Origin: Maribacter sp.
GTDB taxonomy: Bacteria > Bacteroidota > Bacteroidia > Flavobacteriales > Flavobacteriaceae
DNA length: 36,361 nucleotides
Direction of reading: 5' to 3'
Assembly (NCBI GenBank): GCA_024228355.1
Contig: JAAETN010000475.1
Span: forward strand, 1-36,361
This document shows positions 20,067 through 29,302 of the stretch, piece by piece (the first letter of the stretch is position 1; every line of letters starts with the position of its first letter). Position numbers and translations under genes: made by a program. A model generated the notes under the pieces. The model was not told where the DNA came from. It worked only from the letters and a program-made list of their open reading frames with translations, and did no database searches.

Positions 20067-21194
20067 CTAAATTTTCTGATAAATTGATTTCAACTTAGCA
20101 GGGGTAATTATCTTTCTCCAGTCCTTTCCCAAAGCATTTTCCCATAAGGGATCCATACTCATTGAAACTGAGATCATCGTATTGAATTCATCATCCGCTA
20201 AATTGGCACATAATCCTTCGGGTAATTGAATTTCATGTTTTTCACGCATAATATTGAACAAAGCCACACCTTCTGGGTAAAACTCCTTTAAATGCTGAAA
20301 AACCAAACAATTGCCAATGCCATGTTTAACCCCTAAAAGGTATGACAACCCATAACTCATTGCATGGGCTACACCTACTTGTGAATACGCTATGCTCATA
20401 CCCCCATGCCATGAAGCCATCATTAATTTATTCCTAGACTCGCAAGGTGTTAATCCATCAAGAAAAACTTCTTTACAAAGCTCTAAAGCCTTCTCACCAT
20501 AACTTTGGCTAAAGGCATTAAGATAGGTGCCGTTAAGGGATTCTATGCAGTGTATATAGCAATCCATACCTGTATAAAACCATTGCTCTTTCGATACTCC
20601 CTCCGTCAAATCTGGATCTAAAACCACTTGATCAAAGGTCGTATAGTCTGAATTTATACCTAACTTTTTTTCAGGGCCCAAGAGTACTGTTGTCCTTGAG
20701 ACCTCAGCGCCTGTTCCACTAATGGTTGGAACACCAACGTGATAAATTGATGGTCTTATTACCAAATCCCATCCTTGATAGACCGAAGAGCTACCATCGT
20801 TGTTCATCATTATGGCGACGGCCTTAGCCAGATCCATTATGGTTCCGCCACCGATGCCTACAATCCCGGATGGTAGTTCTTGGAATTCGTTCTTTACTTT
20901 TTGAACCAAACTATCTACCTGTTGGGTTTTAGGCTCTTCACCTGCAGAAATAAATATGATTTGATCACAAAATATCGTAGGAATTCTGTTTGCCAATTCC
21001 GTTCCTTCAAAAACATCGTCTACCAAGAAAACGAAAGGAGAATCGGAATGTTTACGCTTGGGCATCAAAATATCTCCCAACTGATTGAAGCTTCCTTTGC
21101 CAAAAACTACATGCGGTACCATAGGAAAGTTCCTGTACTTTGTAGCTTGGTGAGAAGTTGTATTTTTTATTTCACTCTTATCCTTCAATTCCAT
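20067..21194 (-). CDS. Iron-containing alcohol dehydrogenase family protein, KdnB-like (3-deoxy-alpha-D-manno-octulosonate 8-oxidase candidate)
   Basis: GIGGGTIMDLAKAVAIM, PTISGTGAEVSRTTVL, QWFYTGMDCYIHCIESLNGT and HGIGNCLVF resemble KdnB as I recall it; located beside kdsB. Confidence 0.75.
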   Translation of the reverse strand: MELKDKSEIKNTTSHQATKYRNFPMVPHVVFGKGSFNQLGDILMPKRKHSDSPFVFLVDDVFEGTELANRIPTIFCDQIIFISAGEEPKTQQVDSLVQKVKNEFQELPSGIVGIGGGTIMDLAKAVAIMMNNDGSSSVYQGWDLVIRPSIYHVGVPTISGTGAEVSRTTVLLGPEKKLGINSDYTTFDQVVLDPDLTEGVSKEQWFYTGMDCYIHCIESLNGTYLNAFSQSYGEKALELCKEVFLDGLTPCESRNKLMMASWHGGMSIAYSQVGVAHAMSYGLSYLLGVKHGIGNCLVFQHLKEFYPEGVALFNIMREKHEIQLPEGLCANLADDEFNTMISVSMSMDPLWENALGKDWRKIITPAKLKSIYQKI

Positions 21195-21198
21195 AGCG

Positions 21199-21900
21199 CT
21201 AGTTCAAATAGTCCAAAACATCTTTTAAACTATTAATTTTCAAATAATTGTAATCTTGATCCTCAACAGACACCTGCTCATGTTGCCACGTGGTGTGAAA
21301 GGGAACGTGGACCGCTTTGGCCCCAATGTTTATAATAGGCAGTACATCAGATTTTAGGGAATTTCCGATCATTAAAAACTCATCAACCTCGATTTCAAGA
21401 TGTTCCAAAAGGTTTTTATAATTCTCTTCTTTCTTATCACTTAAGACCTCTACATGGTGAAAATATTTTGACAGGCTCGACCGATCAAGTTTGCGTTCCT
21501 GATCCAATAAATCACCTTTGGTCAACACAATCAAACGATATTTATCGCCAAGCTCCTTTAAAACTTCTTTGACACCATCCAATAATTCAACAGGGTGGGC
21601 TATCATTCTTTTACCAAGATTCAAGATTTCCTGAATCGTTGCTTGTGAAACCTCATTATTCGATAACTCCAGGGCAGATTCGATCATTGAAAGCATAAAC
21701 CCTTTAATGCCGTAACCATAGAGATCCAAATTATCCATTTCTTTTTTGAACAACTCCTGATCAATTTTGTTCTTGGTTTCGAATCCTTCCAACAAGTTTG
21801 CAAATTGCTCCTCAGTCTCTCGAAAATAGGTCTCGTTCACCCAAAGGGTGTCGTCGGCATCAAAGCCAATTACTTTTATATTGCTAAAGTCTACTTCCAT
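21199..21900 (-). CDS. HAD family hydrolase
   Basis: HAD motif I ([11 protein letters not shown]), LTKGD, and [24 protein letters not shown]. Confidence 0.88.
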   Translation of the reverse strand: MEVDFSNIKVIGFDADDTLWVNETYFRETEEQFANLLEGFETKNKIDQELFKKEMDNLDLYGYGIKGFMLSMIESALELSNNEVSQATIQEILNLGKRMIAHPVELLDGVKEVLKELGDKYRLIVLTKGDLLDQERKLDRSSLSKYFHHVEVLSDKKEENYKNLLEHLEIEVDEFLMIGNSLKSDVLPIINIGAKAVHVPFHTTWQHEQVSVEDQDYNYLKINSLKDVLDYLN

Positions 21901-22619
21901 GCAGCCTGTGCTCTTTTTAAATCCTCTGGGGTATCAATTTCAATGCCAACGACCATGGTCTCAACCATTTTTATTTTTTTACCATACTCCAAATACCTGA
22001 TGGCCTCAATCTTCTCCTTAGCCTCTAGGGGTAGCATCGGCAATCGCTGAAAATCCATTAAGGCTCGTTTTCTAAAGGCATAAATACCCTTATGCTTATA
22101 ATAGATATCCTCAATTTCAGTATCCCTTGGGTATGGAATCGGAGACCTTGAAAAATAGAGGGCAAAGTTACGGTTATCGATAATAACTTTTACCGTATTT
22201 GGATTGTTTATTTCTTCCCAATCATTGATTCTTACCATAAGTGAGGCCAAATCAATTTCCTCGGTATGGTCTTGCTGGAAGACCTTTAAAACACTTGCCA
22301 AACTTTCACGATCCGTAAAAGGTTCATCGCCCTGAACATTTACAATAATATCCACATCCATATCAGCGACAGCCTCTGCTATACGGTCACTACCGCAGTC
22401 ATGCTCCTTAATGCTCATGATGGCATTACCACCTGCATCTGCTATTGTATTATAAATAATATCGCTATCAGTAACCACATAGACTTCATGGAACAATCGT
22501 GTTTTTACAGCAGCTTCGTACGTTCTAAGAATTACGGGTTTTCCAGACAAATCCTGCATTAGTTTAGCAGGAAATCTAGAAGCAGCATAGCGCGCCGGAA
22601 TCATGGCAATAATCTTCAC
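21891..22619 (-). CDS. kdsB: 3-deoxy-manno-octulosonate cytidylyltransferase
   Basis: [55 protein letters not shown]. Confidence 0.96.
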   Translation of the reverse strand: MKIIAMIPARYAASRFPAKLMQDLSGKPVILRTYEAAVKTRLFHEVYVVTDSDIIYNTIADAGGNAIMSIKEHDCGSDRIAEAVADMDVDIIVNVQGDEPFTDRESLASVLKVFQQDHTEEIDLASLMVRINDWEEINNPNTVKVIIDNRNFALYFSRSPIPYPRDTEIEDIYYKHKGIYAFRKRALMDFQRLPMLPLEAKEKIEAIRYLEYGKKIKMVETMVVGIEIDTPEDLKRAQAAWK

Positions 22620-22642
22620 TTATTTATCTTTAGGTTGATTAA

Positions 22643-23227
22643 TTATGTTTTTGCCCTAGGTCTTAACTTTCGGTAAATCATAAATACGAATATCAAAATC
22701 GCAATGACCAAAAAAGCCGCTAAAATAGGGGCAAAAATCGAAGCTGTTGAAACGACAATAGCAGTTCCTGTTTCCACTGTGGATACCAGCGGATTTGCCA
22801 CTCCGCCCGTTGTTGCTGTAGAGGCCAATCGCGTTGATGCCCCTGCACCTTTAATGGCCGTAGCCGTGCCCCCACCAGCAATAATGGCCAAAGACCAGGT
22901 CACCACGGGATCTAGATTAGCAACAGTTGAAACCATTACCGCCGTACCTGCAATGGCAGCTAACGGGATGGCAATACTATCCAATAAATTATCGACCCAT
23001 GGAATAAAATAAGCGAATATTTCAGCCAAAGTCGCTACCCCTAGTGTTATCAGTGCGGCAATACTTCCTATCCATTGCCAATTCTCATTGAGTTCCCAAA
23101 CACCAAAATAAGAGGCAAGACTCAAAGCAAACAAGGGCAGAAAAACACGGAAACCGACAGATGCTGCCAATCCTACTCCCAAGAATATACTTATTACAGT
23201 TTCAGAGTTCATTTTTATACTTTTCAC
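22643..23227 (-). CDS. DUF4126-type membrane protein
   Basis: Multiple hydrophobic segments and Gly/Ala-rich AIIAGGGTATAIKGAGASTRLASTATTGGVANPLVSTVETG. Confidence 0.75.
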   Translation of the reverse strand: MKSIKMNSETVISIFLGVGLAASVGFRVFLPLFALSLASYFGVWELNENWQWIGSIAALITLGVATLAEIFAYFIPWVDNLLDSIAIPLAAIAGTAVMVSTVANLDPVVTWSLAIIAGGGTATAIKGAGASTRLASTATTGGVANPLVSTVETGTAIVVSTASIFAPILAAFLVIAILIFVFMIYRKLRPRAKT

Positions 23228-23236
23228 TAAATTAAG

Positions 23237-24685
23237 TTATTCCGATTCAAGAAAAAAATCAGATTTAAAACCAATGAGATACAATTGTTTCTTGGCCCTG
23301 GTAACTGCAGTATATAACCAACGGAGATATTCTTTATTGATGCCATTTGGCAGATAGGGCTGTTCTACAAAAACGGTATCCCATTGTCCACCCTGGGATT
23401 TATGGCAAGTTATTGCATAAGAGAACTTTACCTGTAATGCATTGAAATACTTGTTGTTCTTGACCCCTAGAAACTTCTTGTATTTTGATTTTTCATGGGC
23501 ATAGTCTTTCATTACCTCCTGGTACAGCTTATTACCATCTTCATAGGACAAAGATGGTGTTACAGCCTGAATCGTATCTAATAATAAAACAGTCTCAAAG
23601 GGACGCTGATTGGGATAATCGACCATTTTTACTTTTACCTCTGCGAATTTGAAGCCGTATAATTCCTTTATAGCAAATATTTCAAGTACTTCAATGATAT
23701 CCCCATTTGCAATAAACCCAGCTTCGGAAGTAGGTTTCAACCAAAAGTAATTGTTCTTGACAACCATCATATAGTCACCTACAGCCAGATCGTTCTCTAA
23801 ATAAAGAATCCTATTCCGAATGTTTTCGTTATAGAGATTGGCTCTTTTATTGGAACGGACAATGATTGTTGTTTCTTCTTTACCGTTCTCGGAATATGAT
23901 GCATCTATGGCCTCCTGTATTTCATACCCATCAACCAACCTTACGATGTCGGAATATGGGTTTACATTAAACTTAAAAGCATCAAAAAAGGTACCCTGCA
24001 ACTGTTCTCTTAATAAAGTAGCATTGACCAATATTCCCGAATCTTCGGTCTGACGTACTACTTCATCCAACTCCAGTCTTGTAACTTCCTTATTATAGTT
24101 GAGTGATAACTTTCCTTCATCCAAAGCAGGGCTTAAATCAAGATGAACCGGGGGTAGCTGGGCAGTGTCACCTATCAAAATCAATTTACAATTGTGACCT
24201 GAATAGGTAAACATCAACAGGTCATCCAATAACGAACCATTTTCAAAAAGCTTGGAGTCTGCCGGGGTATCAGGTATCATTGAAGCTTCATCAACGATGA
24301 AAATAGTATTCCGATGTTTATTGGGTGCCAATACAAACTGGACTCCTCCTCCCGTTTGTTTTTTAGGAAAATATATTTTCTTATGAATGGTAAAGGCTTG
24401 GGTTTTTGAATAATTTGACATTACCTTGGCCGCCCTCCCAGTAGGTGCCATGAGCACCGCTTTCATAGTAGTACGCCATAAATTATTCACCAAGGTCCCG
24501 ACAATGGTTGTTTTACCTGTACCGGCAAACCCCTTCAATAAAAACAATCGCTCTTTCTCTTTAGAAAGAACATAGACCGACAATAGCTGTAAGGCAACCG
24601 ACTGTTTTGGTGTAGGCTCATGCGGGAATCTTTCCTTTAAGATTTTAAAAAAAGAGGAGTCGGTAAGCACATTCATAATCCCCAA
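23237..24685 (-). CDS. RecD-like/AAA superfamily 1 DNA helicase
   Basis: Walker A (LKGFAGTGKTTIVGTL), IVDEASMIPD, GDTAQLPPV, C-terminal TCHKSQGGQWDTVFVEQP and YTAVTRAKKQLYLIG. Confidence 0.9.
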   Translation of the reverse strand: MGIMNVLTDSSFFKILKERFPHEPTPKQSVALQLLSVYVLSKEKERLFLLKGFAGTGKTTIVGTLVNNLWRTTMKAVLMAPTGRAAKVMSNYSKTQAFTIHKKIYFPKKQTGGGVQFVLAPNKHRNTIFIVDEASMIPDTPADSKLFENGSLLDDLLMFTYSGHNCKLILIGDTAQLPPVHLDLSPALDEGKLSLNYNKEVTRLELDEVVRQTEDSGILVNATLLREQLQGTFFDAFKFNVNPYSDIVRLVDGYEIQEAIDASYSENGKEETTIIVRSNKRANLYNENIRNRILYLENDLAVGDYMMVVKNNYFWLKPTSEAGFIANGDIIEVLEIFAIKELYGFKFAEVKVKMVDYPNQRPFETVLLLDTIQAVTPSLSYEDGNKLYQEVMKDYAHEKSKYKKFLGVKNNKYFNALQVKFSYAITCHKSQGGQWDTVFVEQPYLPNGINKEYLRWLYTAVTRAKKQLYLIGFKSDFFLESE

Positions 24686-24897
24686 ATATAAACATGATTA
24701 TTGGTGAAGTGCATCTTATCAATAATATTCCATAAAAAAAACAGGGAATAGTTCATAAAACCCCAATGGTAGCTCCTATTTAGTGTTTCGAATACCTTAT
24801 CACCTTCAATAAAACCAATCAACAACGGCATAATTTATAATATGGTCAATATGCATAAATCCTATTATAAAATATTAGGCAGTTTGCAAAAAAATTG

Positions 24898-24905
24898 TAG
24901 ATTTG
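24898..24905 (+). promoter_or_regulatory. Bacteroidetes-type -7 promoter box
   Basis: TAGATTTG matches TAnnTTTG, 35 bp upstream of the ATG at 24940. Confidence 0.5.
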
Positions 24906-24939
24906 TGTTAACCACTAAAATATAATTAACACTTACGAA

Positions 24940-25590
24940 ATGAAGACCATTATACAAATTGTACTTTGGATTGCATGTATCGGATTCGGATACCTTATTT
25001 ATCAATCTGTTACAGGGCCTATGGAGTTTAAAAAAGTAAAGGAAGAACGTTTTGCAAAGGTTGTATCCAAATTAAAGGATATTAGGAATGCGCAAGAGGC
25101 CTATAAAACCGTAAATAGTAAATATGCCAATGACTTCAAAAGCCTAATTAGTTTTGTGGAAAGTGGTAAATATACCATAACTCAACAAAGGGATTCATCG
25201 TATATGGAGATGGATAAAACCTATGGTATTGAACTTTTAAAGGAAGTAAAAATCATTGATACATTAGGTTTTGTTTCGGTAAAGGATTCATTGTTCAAAA
25301 ATGATGATCGTTATAAGAGCTTAATGGATGTTCCTGGTGCAACGGCAGGTGAAAAATTTGAAATGAAATCTACAATTATTGATAAAGGAGGTTACAAAGC
25401 GCCTGTTTTCGAAGCCTCAGTAAAAAAGAATGTTGTATTGGGAGATCAGCCTAAAGACTTGTTAGAACGCGAAAATGCGCAGGTGAGTGTTGAGGAAGTA
25501 AATGGTGACATCATCAAAGTAGGTTCTTTGGAGCAAGTTAGTACAAGTGGTAACTGGCCACCAATTTATGACAAAAAAGAAGATTTATAA
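24940..25590 (+). CDS. Membrane-anchored hypothetical protein with pilin/pseudopilin-like N-terminal region
   Basis: Single N-terminal TM segment, then FAKVVSKLKDIRNAQEAYKTVNSKYANDFKSLISFV, which resembles the pilin pattern LRxIRxAQEAYxxxNGxYAxxxxxL. Confidence 0.7.
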   Translation: MKTIIQIVLWIACIGFGYLIYQSVTGPMEFKKVKEERFAKVVSKLKDIRNAQEAYKTVNSKYANDFKSLISFVESGKYTITQQRDSSYMEMDKTYGIELLKEVKIIDTLGFVSVKDSLFKNDDRYKSLMDVPGATAGEKFEMKSTIIDKGGYKAPVFEASVKKNVVLGDQPKDLLERENAQVSVEEVNGDIIKVGSLEQVSTSGNWPPIYDKKEDL

Positions 25591-26401
25591 TACAGAGGAT
25601 AACTCTTTGGAAAATTTTAATAAACTGTCCATTCAAGTTAGCTTGAATGGACTTTCTTTTTGTGTTCTGGATACTATTGGGAATACGATTCTGAAGTCTG
25701 ATCGCTTGGTTTACGAAAAGAGCCTTACCCCATTTGAGCTTCAAAATCATCTAGAGCAGCTGTTCAAAACCCACAACTTGGATACCGGCCAATTTTCAGA
25801 AGTTATAGTTGTACATAGTAACGGCCTATTCAGTTTGGTGCCTAAATCACTGTTTAATGTGAATGAACTGGCGAATTATCTTAAATTCAATACTAAGATT
25901 CTAGCTAATGACCATATTGCCTATGATGATTTGGAAAACTGTGATATGGTCAATGTTTATGTACCTTTCGTTAATATAAACAACTATATTTTTGAATTAT
26001 TTGGCGAATTTGAATATAAACACAATGGTACTGTATTGGTACAGGCTTTGTTGAATAATTCAAGTGCGAACAAAGAACCCATTTGCTATGTGCATCTAGA
26101 TGGTCAACAAATGGCTATTACCGTTATAGGGCAGAAAAAACTATTGTTCTACAATAGTTTCAACATTACCTCTAAAGAGGATTTTATATATTATCTACTC
26201 TTTACCATGGAACAATTAAAATTGGATACAGAGAGCACAAAACTAAAACTTTTCGGTACTATTGAACAAGGAGATGAGGTATATGATCTTTGTTATAAAT
26301 ATATCAAGGACATATCACTTTACATCCCGTCAGCAGCCTCAATCCCTATGGCCACTGCTAATCAAAAACCATTGGATTTTACAGTTTTAAGCGCCTTATA
26401 A
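25568..26401 (+). CDS. DUF3822 family protein (possible ASKHA/PilM-like fold)
   Basis: ORF-track start is a GTG at 25547; ATG at 25568 gives MTKKKIYNTEDNSLENFNKLSIQVSLNGLSFCVLD. Overlaps the upstream gene by 23 bp. Confidence 0.7.
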   Translation: MTKKKIYNTEDNSLENFNKLSIQVSLNGLSFCVLDTIGNTILKSDRLVYEKSLTPFELQNHLEQLFKTHNLDTGQFSEVIVVHSNGLFSLVPKSLFNVNELANYLKFNTKILANDHIAYDDLENCDMVNVYVPFVNINNYIFELFGEFEYKHNGTVLVQALLNNSSANKEPICYVHLDGQQMAITVIGQKKLLFYNSFNITSKEDFIYYLLFTMEQLKLDTESTKLKLFGTIEQGDEVYDLCYKYIKDISLYIPSAASIPMATANQKPLDFTVLSAL

Positions 26402-26943
26402 TGCGAATTATATCAGGGAAACACAAAGGAAGAAGAATATCAGCTCCTAAAAAATTGCCCGTACGCCCTACCACCGATATGGCGAAGGAAGCCCTTTTCA
26501 ATATATTGAATAACAACTATTATTTTGAGGATATTTCGTTAATAGACCTATTTGCAGGTACCGGAAATATCAGCTTTGAATTTGCTTCTCGCGGAACCAA
26601 GGAATTGGTTGCCGTTGATGCCGATTATGGTTGTATTAAATTCATTGACAAGGTTTCGAATGAATTGGGTTTTGGCATCTCTACTATTAAAAGCGATGTT
26701 TTTAGTTTTTTGGAAAAAACCAACTTAAAATCGGATATAATTTTTGCCGACCCACCTTATGATCTTTCTGATGAGGATTTTTCAAGAATTCCTGAACTTA
26801 TCTTCAATAACAATATGCTGAATGAAAATGGGGTATTGATTTTAGAACATTCAAAACACACTGACCTCTCCCATTTGGAACACTTTACAAATCTACGAAG
26901 GTATGGTGGTAGCGTTTTTAGTTTTTTTGAACTAACAATCTAA
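26401..26943 (+). CDS. rsmD: 16S rRNA (guanine(966)-N(2))-methyltransferase RsmD
   Basis: MRIISGKHKGRRISAPKKLPVRPTTDMAKEALFNIL, DLFAGTGNISFEFASRG, FADPPYDL. Start shares one base with the preceding stop (TAATG). Confidence 0.95.
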   Translation: MRIISGKHKGRRISAPKKLPVRPTTDMAKEALFNILNNNYYFEDISLIDLFAGTGNISFEFASRGTKELVAVDADYGCIKFIDKVSNELGFGISTIKSDVFSFLEKTNLKSDIIFADPPYDLSDEDFSRIPELIFNNNMLNENGVLILEHSKHTDLSHLEHFTNLRRYGGSVFSFFELTI

Positions 26944-27043
26944 AAAGGTCCACTTTGCAACCTAGACCGAACGTAGTCAAAGTGCACAAGGTTATTGCAG
27001 TCATCATTTTTCTTAATTAGTATTGAAAACCAGGGGTTCATTA

Positions 27044-27357
27044 AAAAAAGCAGGCCATAAGCCGGATTCTGTAAGGTCATAAAGACCCCCTTATCATTTA
27101 TCTGGACCTTTGGTTGCCCAAAGGCTCTAACCGCCTACCCTTCAGCTCGAGCGTGCGACCCTCAATCACTGATTTACATGACGTTTCACCATATAGAGTT
27201 TACCTGATTTCACTACAGCATTACCTGTACATACTTTCTGTTGCACTTGTCCGTCCCCACCGATGGTGGGGAGACGGGTGTTACCCGCTATAATGCACTG
27301 TGGTGTCCGGACTTTCCTACCTGACGTTAACCGTCAGCTCGATAAGGTGGCCTGCTT
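27044..27357 (-). ncRNA. rnpB: RNase P RNA (bacterial type A-like)
   Basis: Reverse complement contains AGGTAGGAAAGTCCGGACACCAC and ACAGAATCCGGCTTATGGCCTGCTTTTTTT. P1 pairs AAGCAGGCC with GGCCTGCTT, followed by a U tail. Confidence 0.95.
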
Positions 27358-27361
27358 GCGG

Positions 27362-27369
27362 CAAATTTA
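27362..27369 (-). promoter_or_regulatory. -7 promoter box for rnpB
   Basis: Minus strand TAAATTTG immediately upstream of the RNase P RNA 5' end. Confidence 0.65.
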
Positions 27370-27487
27370 CTTCAATTGTTGATAAAAAAGTGTTTAATCC
27401 TTCTTAAATAAACATAAGAATACACCGCTATTTTTATATTTGTAAAGAAGCCTTGGCATTACCAAAATGCCCCATAAATAAAACATA

Positions 27488-29302
27488 GTGGAGCCATTCA
27501 TTGTATCAGCACGAAAGTATAGACCACAGACATTCAAGGATGTCGTTGGGCAACAGGCTATCACCAATACCCTACTCAATGCGATCGAAAATAACCATTT
27601 GGCACAGGCTTTACTTTTCTGTGGGCCTCGAGGGGTTGGTAAAACCACATGCGCCCGTATATTGGCCAAACAAATTAACCAAGATGGTACTGTACGTGAA
27701 GATGAGGATTTTGCATTCAATATTTTTGAATTGGATGCCGCCTCGAATAACTCGGTCGATGATATTAGGAATTTGATTGATCAAGTGCGAATTCCGCCCC
27801 AAGTAGGTAAGTACAAGGTTTATATCATTGATGAGGTACATATGCTATCGCAGTCGGCCTTTAATGCATTTTTAAAGACTTTGGAAGAACCTCCAAAACA
27901 TGCTATTTTTATTTTGGCGACAACAGAAAAGCACAAAATAATTCCTACAATACTTTCTCGCTGTCAAATATTTGATTTTAAACGTATTACGGTAAAAGAC
28001 GCCGCCGAATATTTAAAATATATTGCCGAGAGCCAAGGAATTGAAGCAGATGATGATGCCTTACATATCATTGCCCAAAAGGCAGATGGTGCGATGCGTG
28101 ACGCGTTATCGATATTTGATAGGGTCGTAAGTTTCTCTGGTAAAAACCTAACTAGAAAAGCGGTTACGGAAAATCTTAACGTTCTTGATTACGATACCTA
28201 TTTTTCGGCGACAGATCTTGTTTTAAAACATGACATTCCGGGATTGTTGTTACTTTTCAATAAAACACTGGCTCTAGGTTTTGATGGACATCATTTCATA
28301 AGTGGACTTGCATCACATTTCAGGGATTTAATGGTTTGCAAACATGAAGAAACGATTGCATTATTGGAAGTTGGGGAATCTGCAAAAAAGAATTACTTGG
28401 AGCAGTCCAAACAAACTTCAAATTCGTTCCTGTTACAAGCATTGAATATTGCCAATGAATGTGACTTAAAATACAAAACCAGCAAAAACCAAAGACTTTT
28501 GGTTGAACTTTCACTCATGAAATTGGCTTCCATTGATTTTAAGGCTGAAAAAAAAAACCTTGAATCTTTAGCATGGTCAAACAAAACCATTGAGTTCATT
28601 GCACCTGCCGCCTTTTACAAACAATCAACTCAGGTTTCACCAATCATACTTTCGAAAGAAGAGTCTGAAATAATTGACACTAATTCCGATCGTGTGACCC
28701 CATCACCTGGTCAAAAAGAAATAGCTCCACTCACTGAAGGAATTGATGATGGTGCAATGGTGCCTGAAATGGTAGATGCTGGACAAAATGAGGTTGAAGA
28801 GATTGTAATTACAAAACCAATCAGCATTAAGCCGGCCGTAAAGAGGGTTTCTGGCTTATCTATATCGAGCTTAAAAGCAAAGAAACAACATCAAATCAAT
28901 AAAATCGAGGTTATTATTGATGAAAGCATGTTGCCTAATGAAGCTTTCACTGAGAAGGATATGCAAAAACATTGGGGCGATTTTGTAAAAAAAATCGATG
29001 AGAGTGGAAGAAAACTACTAGCTTCTAGCTTGGGTACAGATGTTCCTAAATTAACTAATGAGACTACGATTTGGATAGAACTTCCCAATCATACCATGAA
29101 GAAAGAAGTGGAACGGGAACAGTACGATCTTATTCAACATCTGCAAACCAAGCTCAACAACCATTTCATAACCTTAAAAATATCGGTGAATGAGGAAGTA
29201 GCAAAAAAGTTCGCTTTTACTCCTGAAGAAAAATATCAAAAACTTAGGGAGAAAAACCCTGCCATTGATGTTCTCAGAAAGACATTCGACTTAGATCTTT
29301 GA
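27488..29302 (+). CDS. dnaX: DNA polymerase III subunit gamma/tau
   Basis: GTG start; VSARKYRPQTFKDVVGQQAITNTLLNAI, GPRGVGKTTCARILAK, DEVHMLSQSAFNAFLKTLEEPP. Full-length tau-like protein with C-terminal extension. Confidence 0.96.
   Translation: MEPFIVSARKYRPQTFKDVVGQQAITNTLLNAIENNHLAQALLFCGPRGVGKTTCARILAKQINQDGTVREDEDFAFNIFELDAASNNSVDDIRNLIDQVRIPPQVGKYKVYIIDEVHMLSQSAFNAFLKTLEEPPKHAIFILATTEKHKIIPTILSRCQIFDFKRITVKDAAEYLKYIAESQGIEADDDALHIIAQKADGAMRDALSIFDRVVSFSGKNLTRKAVTENLNVLDYDTYFSATDLVLKHDIPGLLLLFNKTLALGFDGHHFISGLASHFRDLMVCKHEETIALLEVGESAKKNYLEQSKQTSNSFLLQALNIANECDLKYKTSKNQRLLVELSLMKLASIDFKAEKKNLESLAWSNKTIEFIAPAAFYKQSTQVSPIILSKEESEIIDTNSDRVTPSPGQKEIAPLTEGIDDGAMVPEMVDAGQNEVEEIVITKPISIKPAVKRVSGLSISSLKAKKQHQINKIEVIIDESMLPNEAFTEKDMQKHWGDFVKKIDESGRKLLASSLGTDVPKLTNETTIWIELPNHTMKKEVEREQYDLIQHLQTKLNNHFITLKISVNEEVAKKFAFTPEEKYQKLREKNPAIDVLRKTFDLDL

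Noticed and set aside
22704-23012. 102-aa plus-strand ORF inside the DUF4126-type gene
   Set aside because: Antisense shadow ORF of a Gly/Ala/Val-rich coding region; low-complexity product and no independent start context.
23237-24685. RecD-like helicase as part of a defence or RecBCD system
   Set aside because: No recB/recC or defence genes nearby; stand-alone RecD-like helicases look like ordinary housekeeping genes in this lineage.
24697-24726. Inverted repeat ATTATTG-N16-CAATAAT upstream of the RecD-like gene
   Set aside because: AT-rich arms in an AT-rich intergenic region are expected by chance; no further support.
27501-27841. Alternative-frame ORFs overlapping the dnaX 5' end
   Set aside because: Shadow ORFs over the conserved dnaX ATPase domain.
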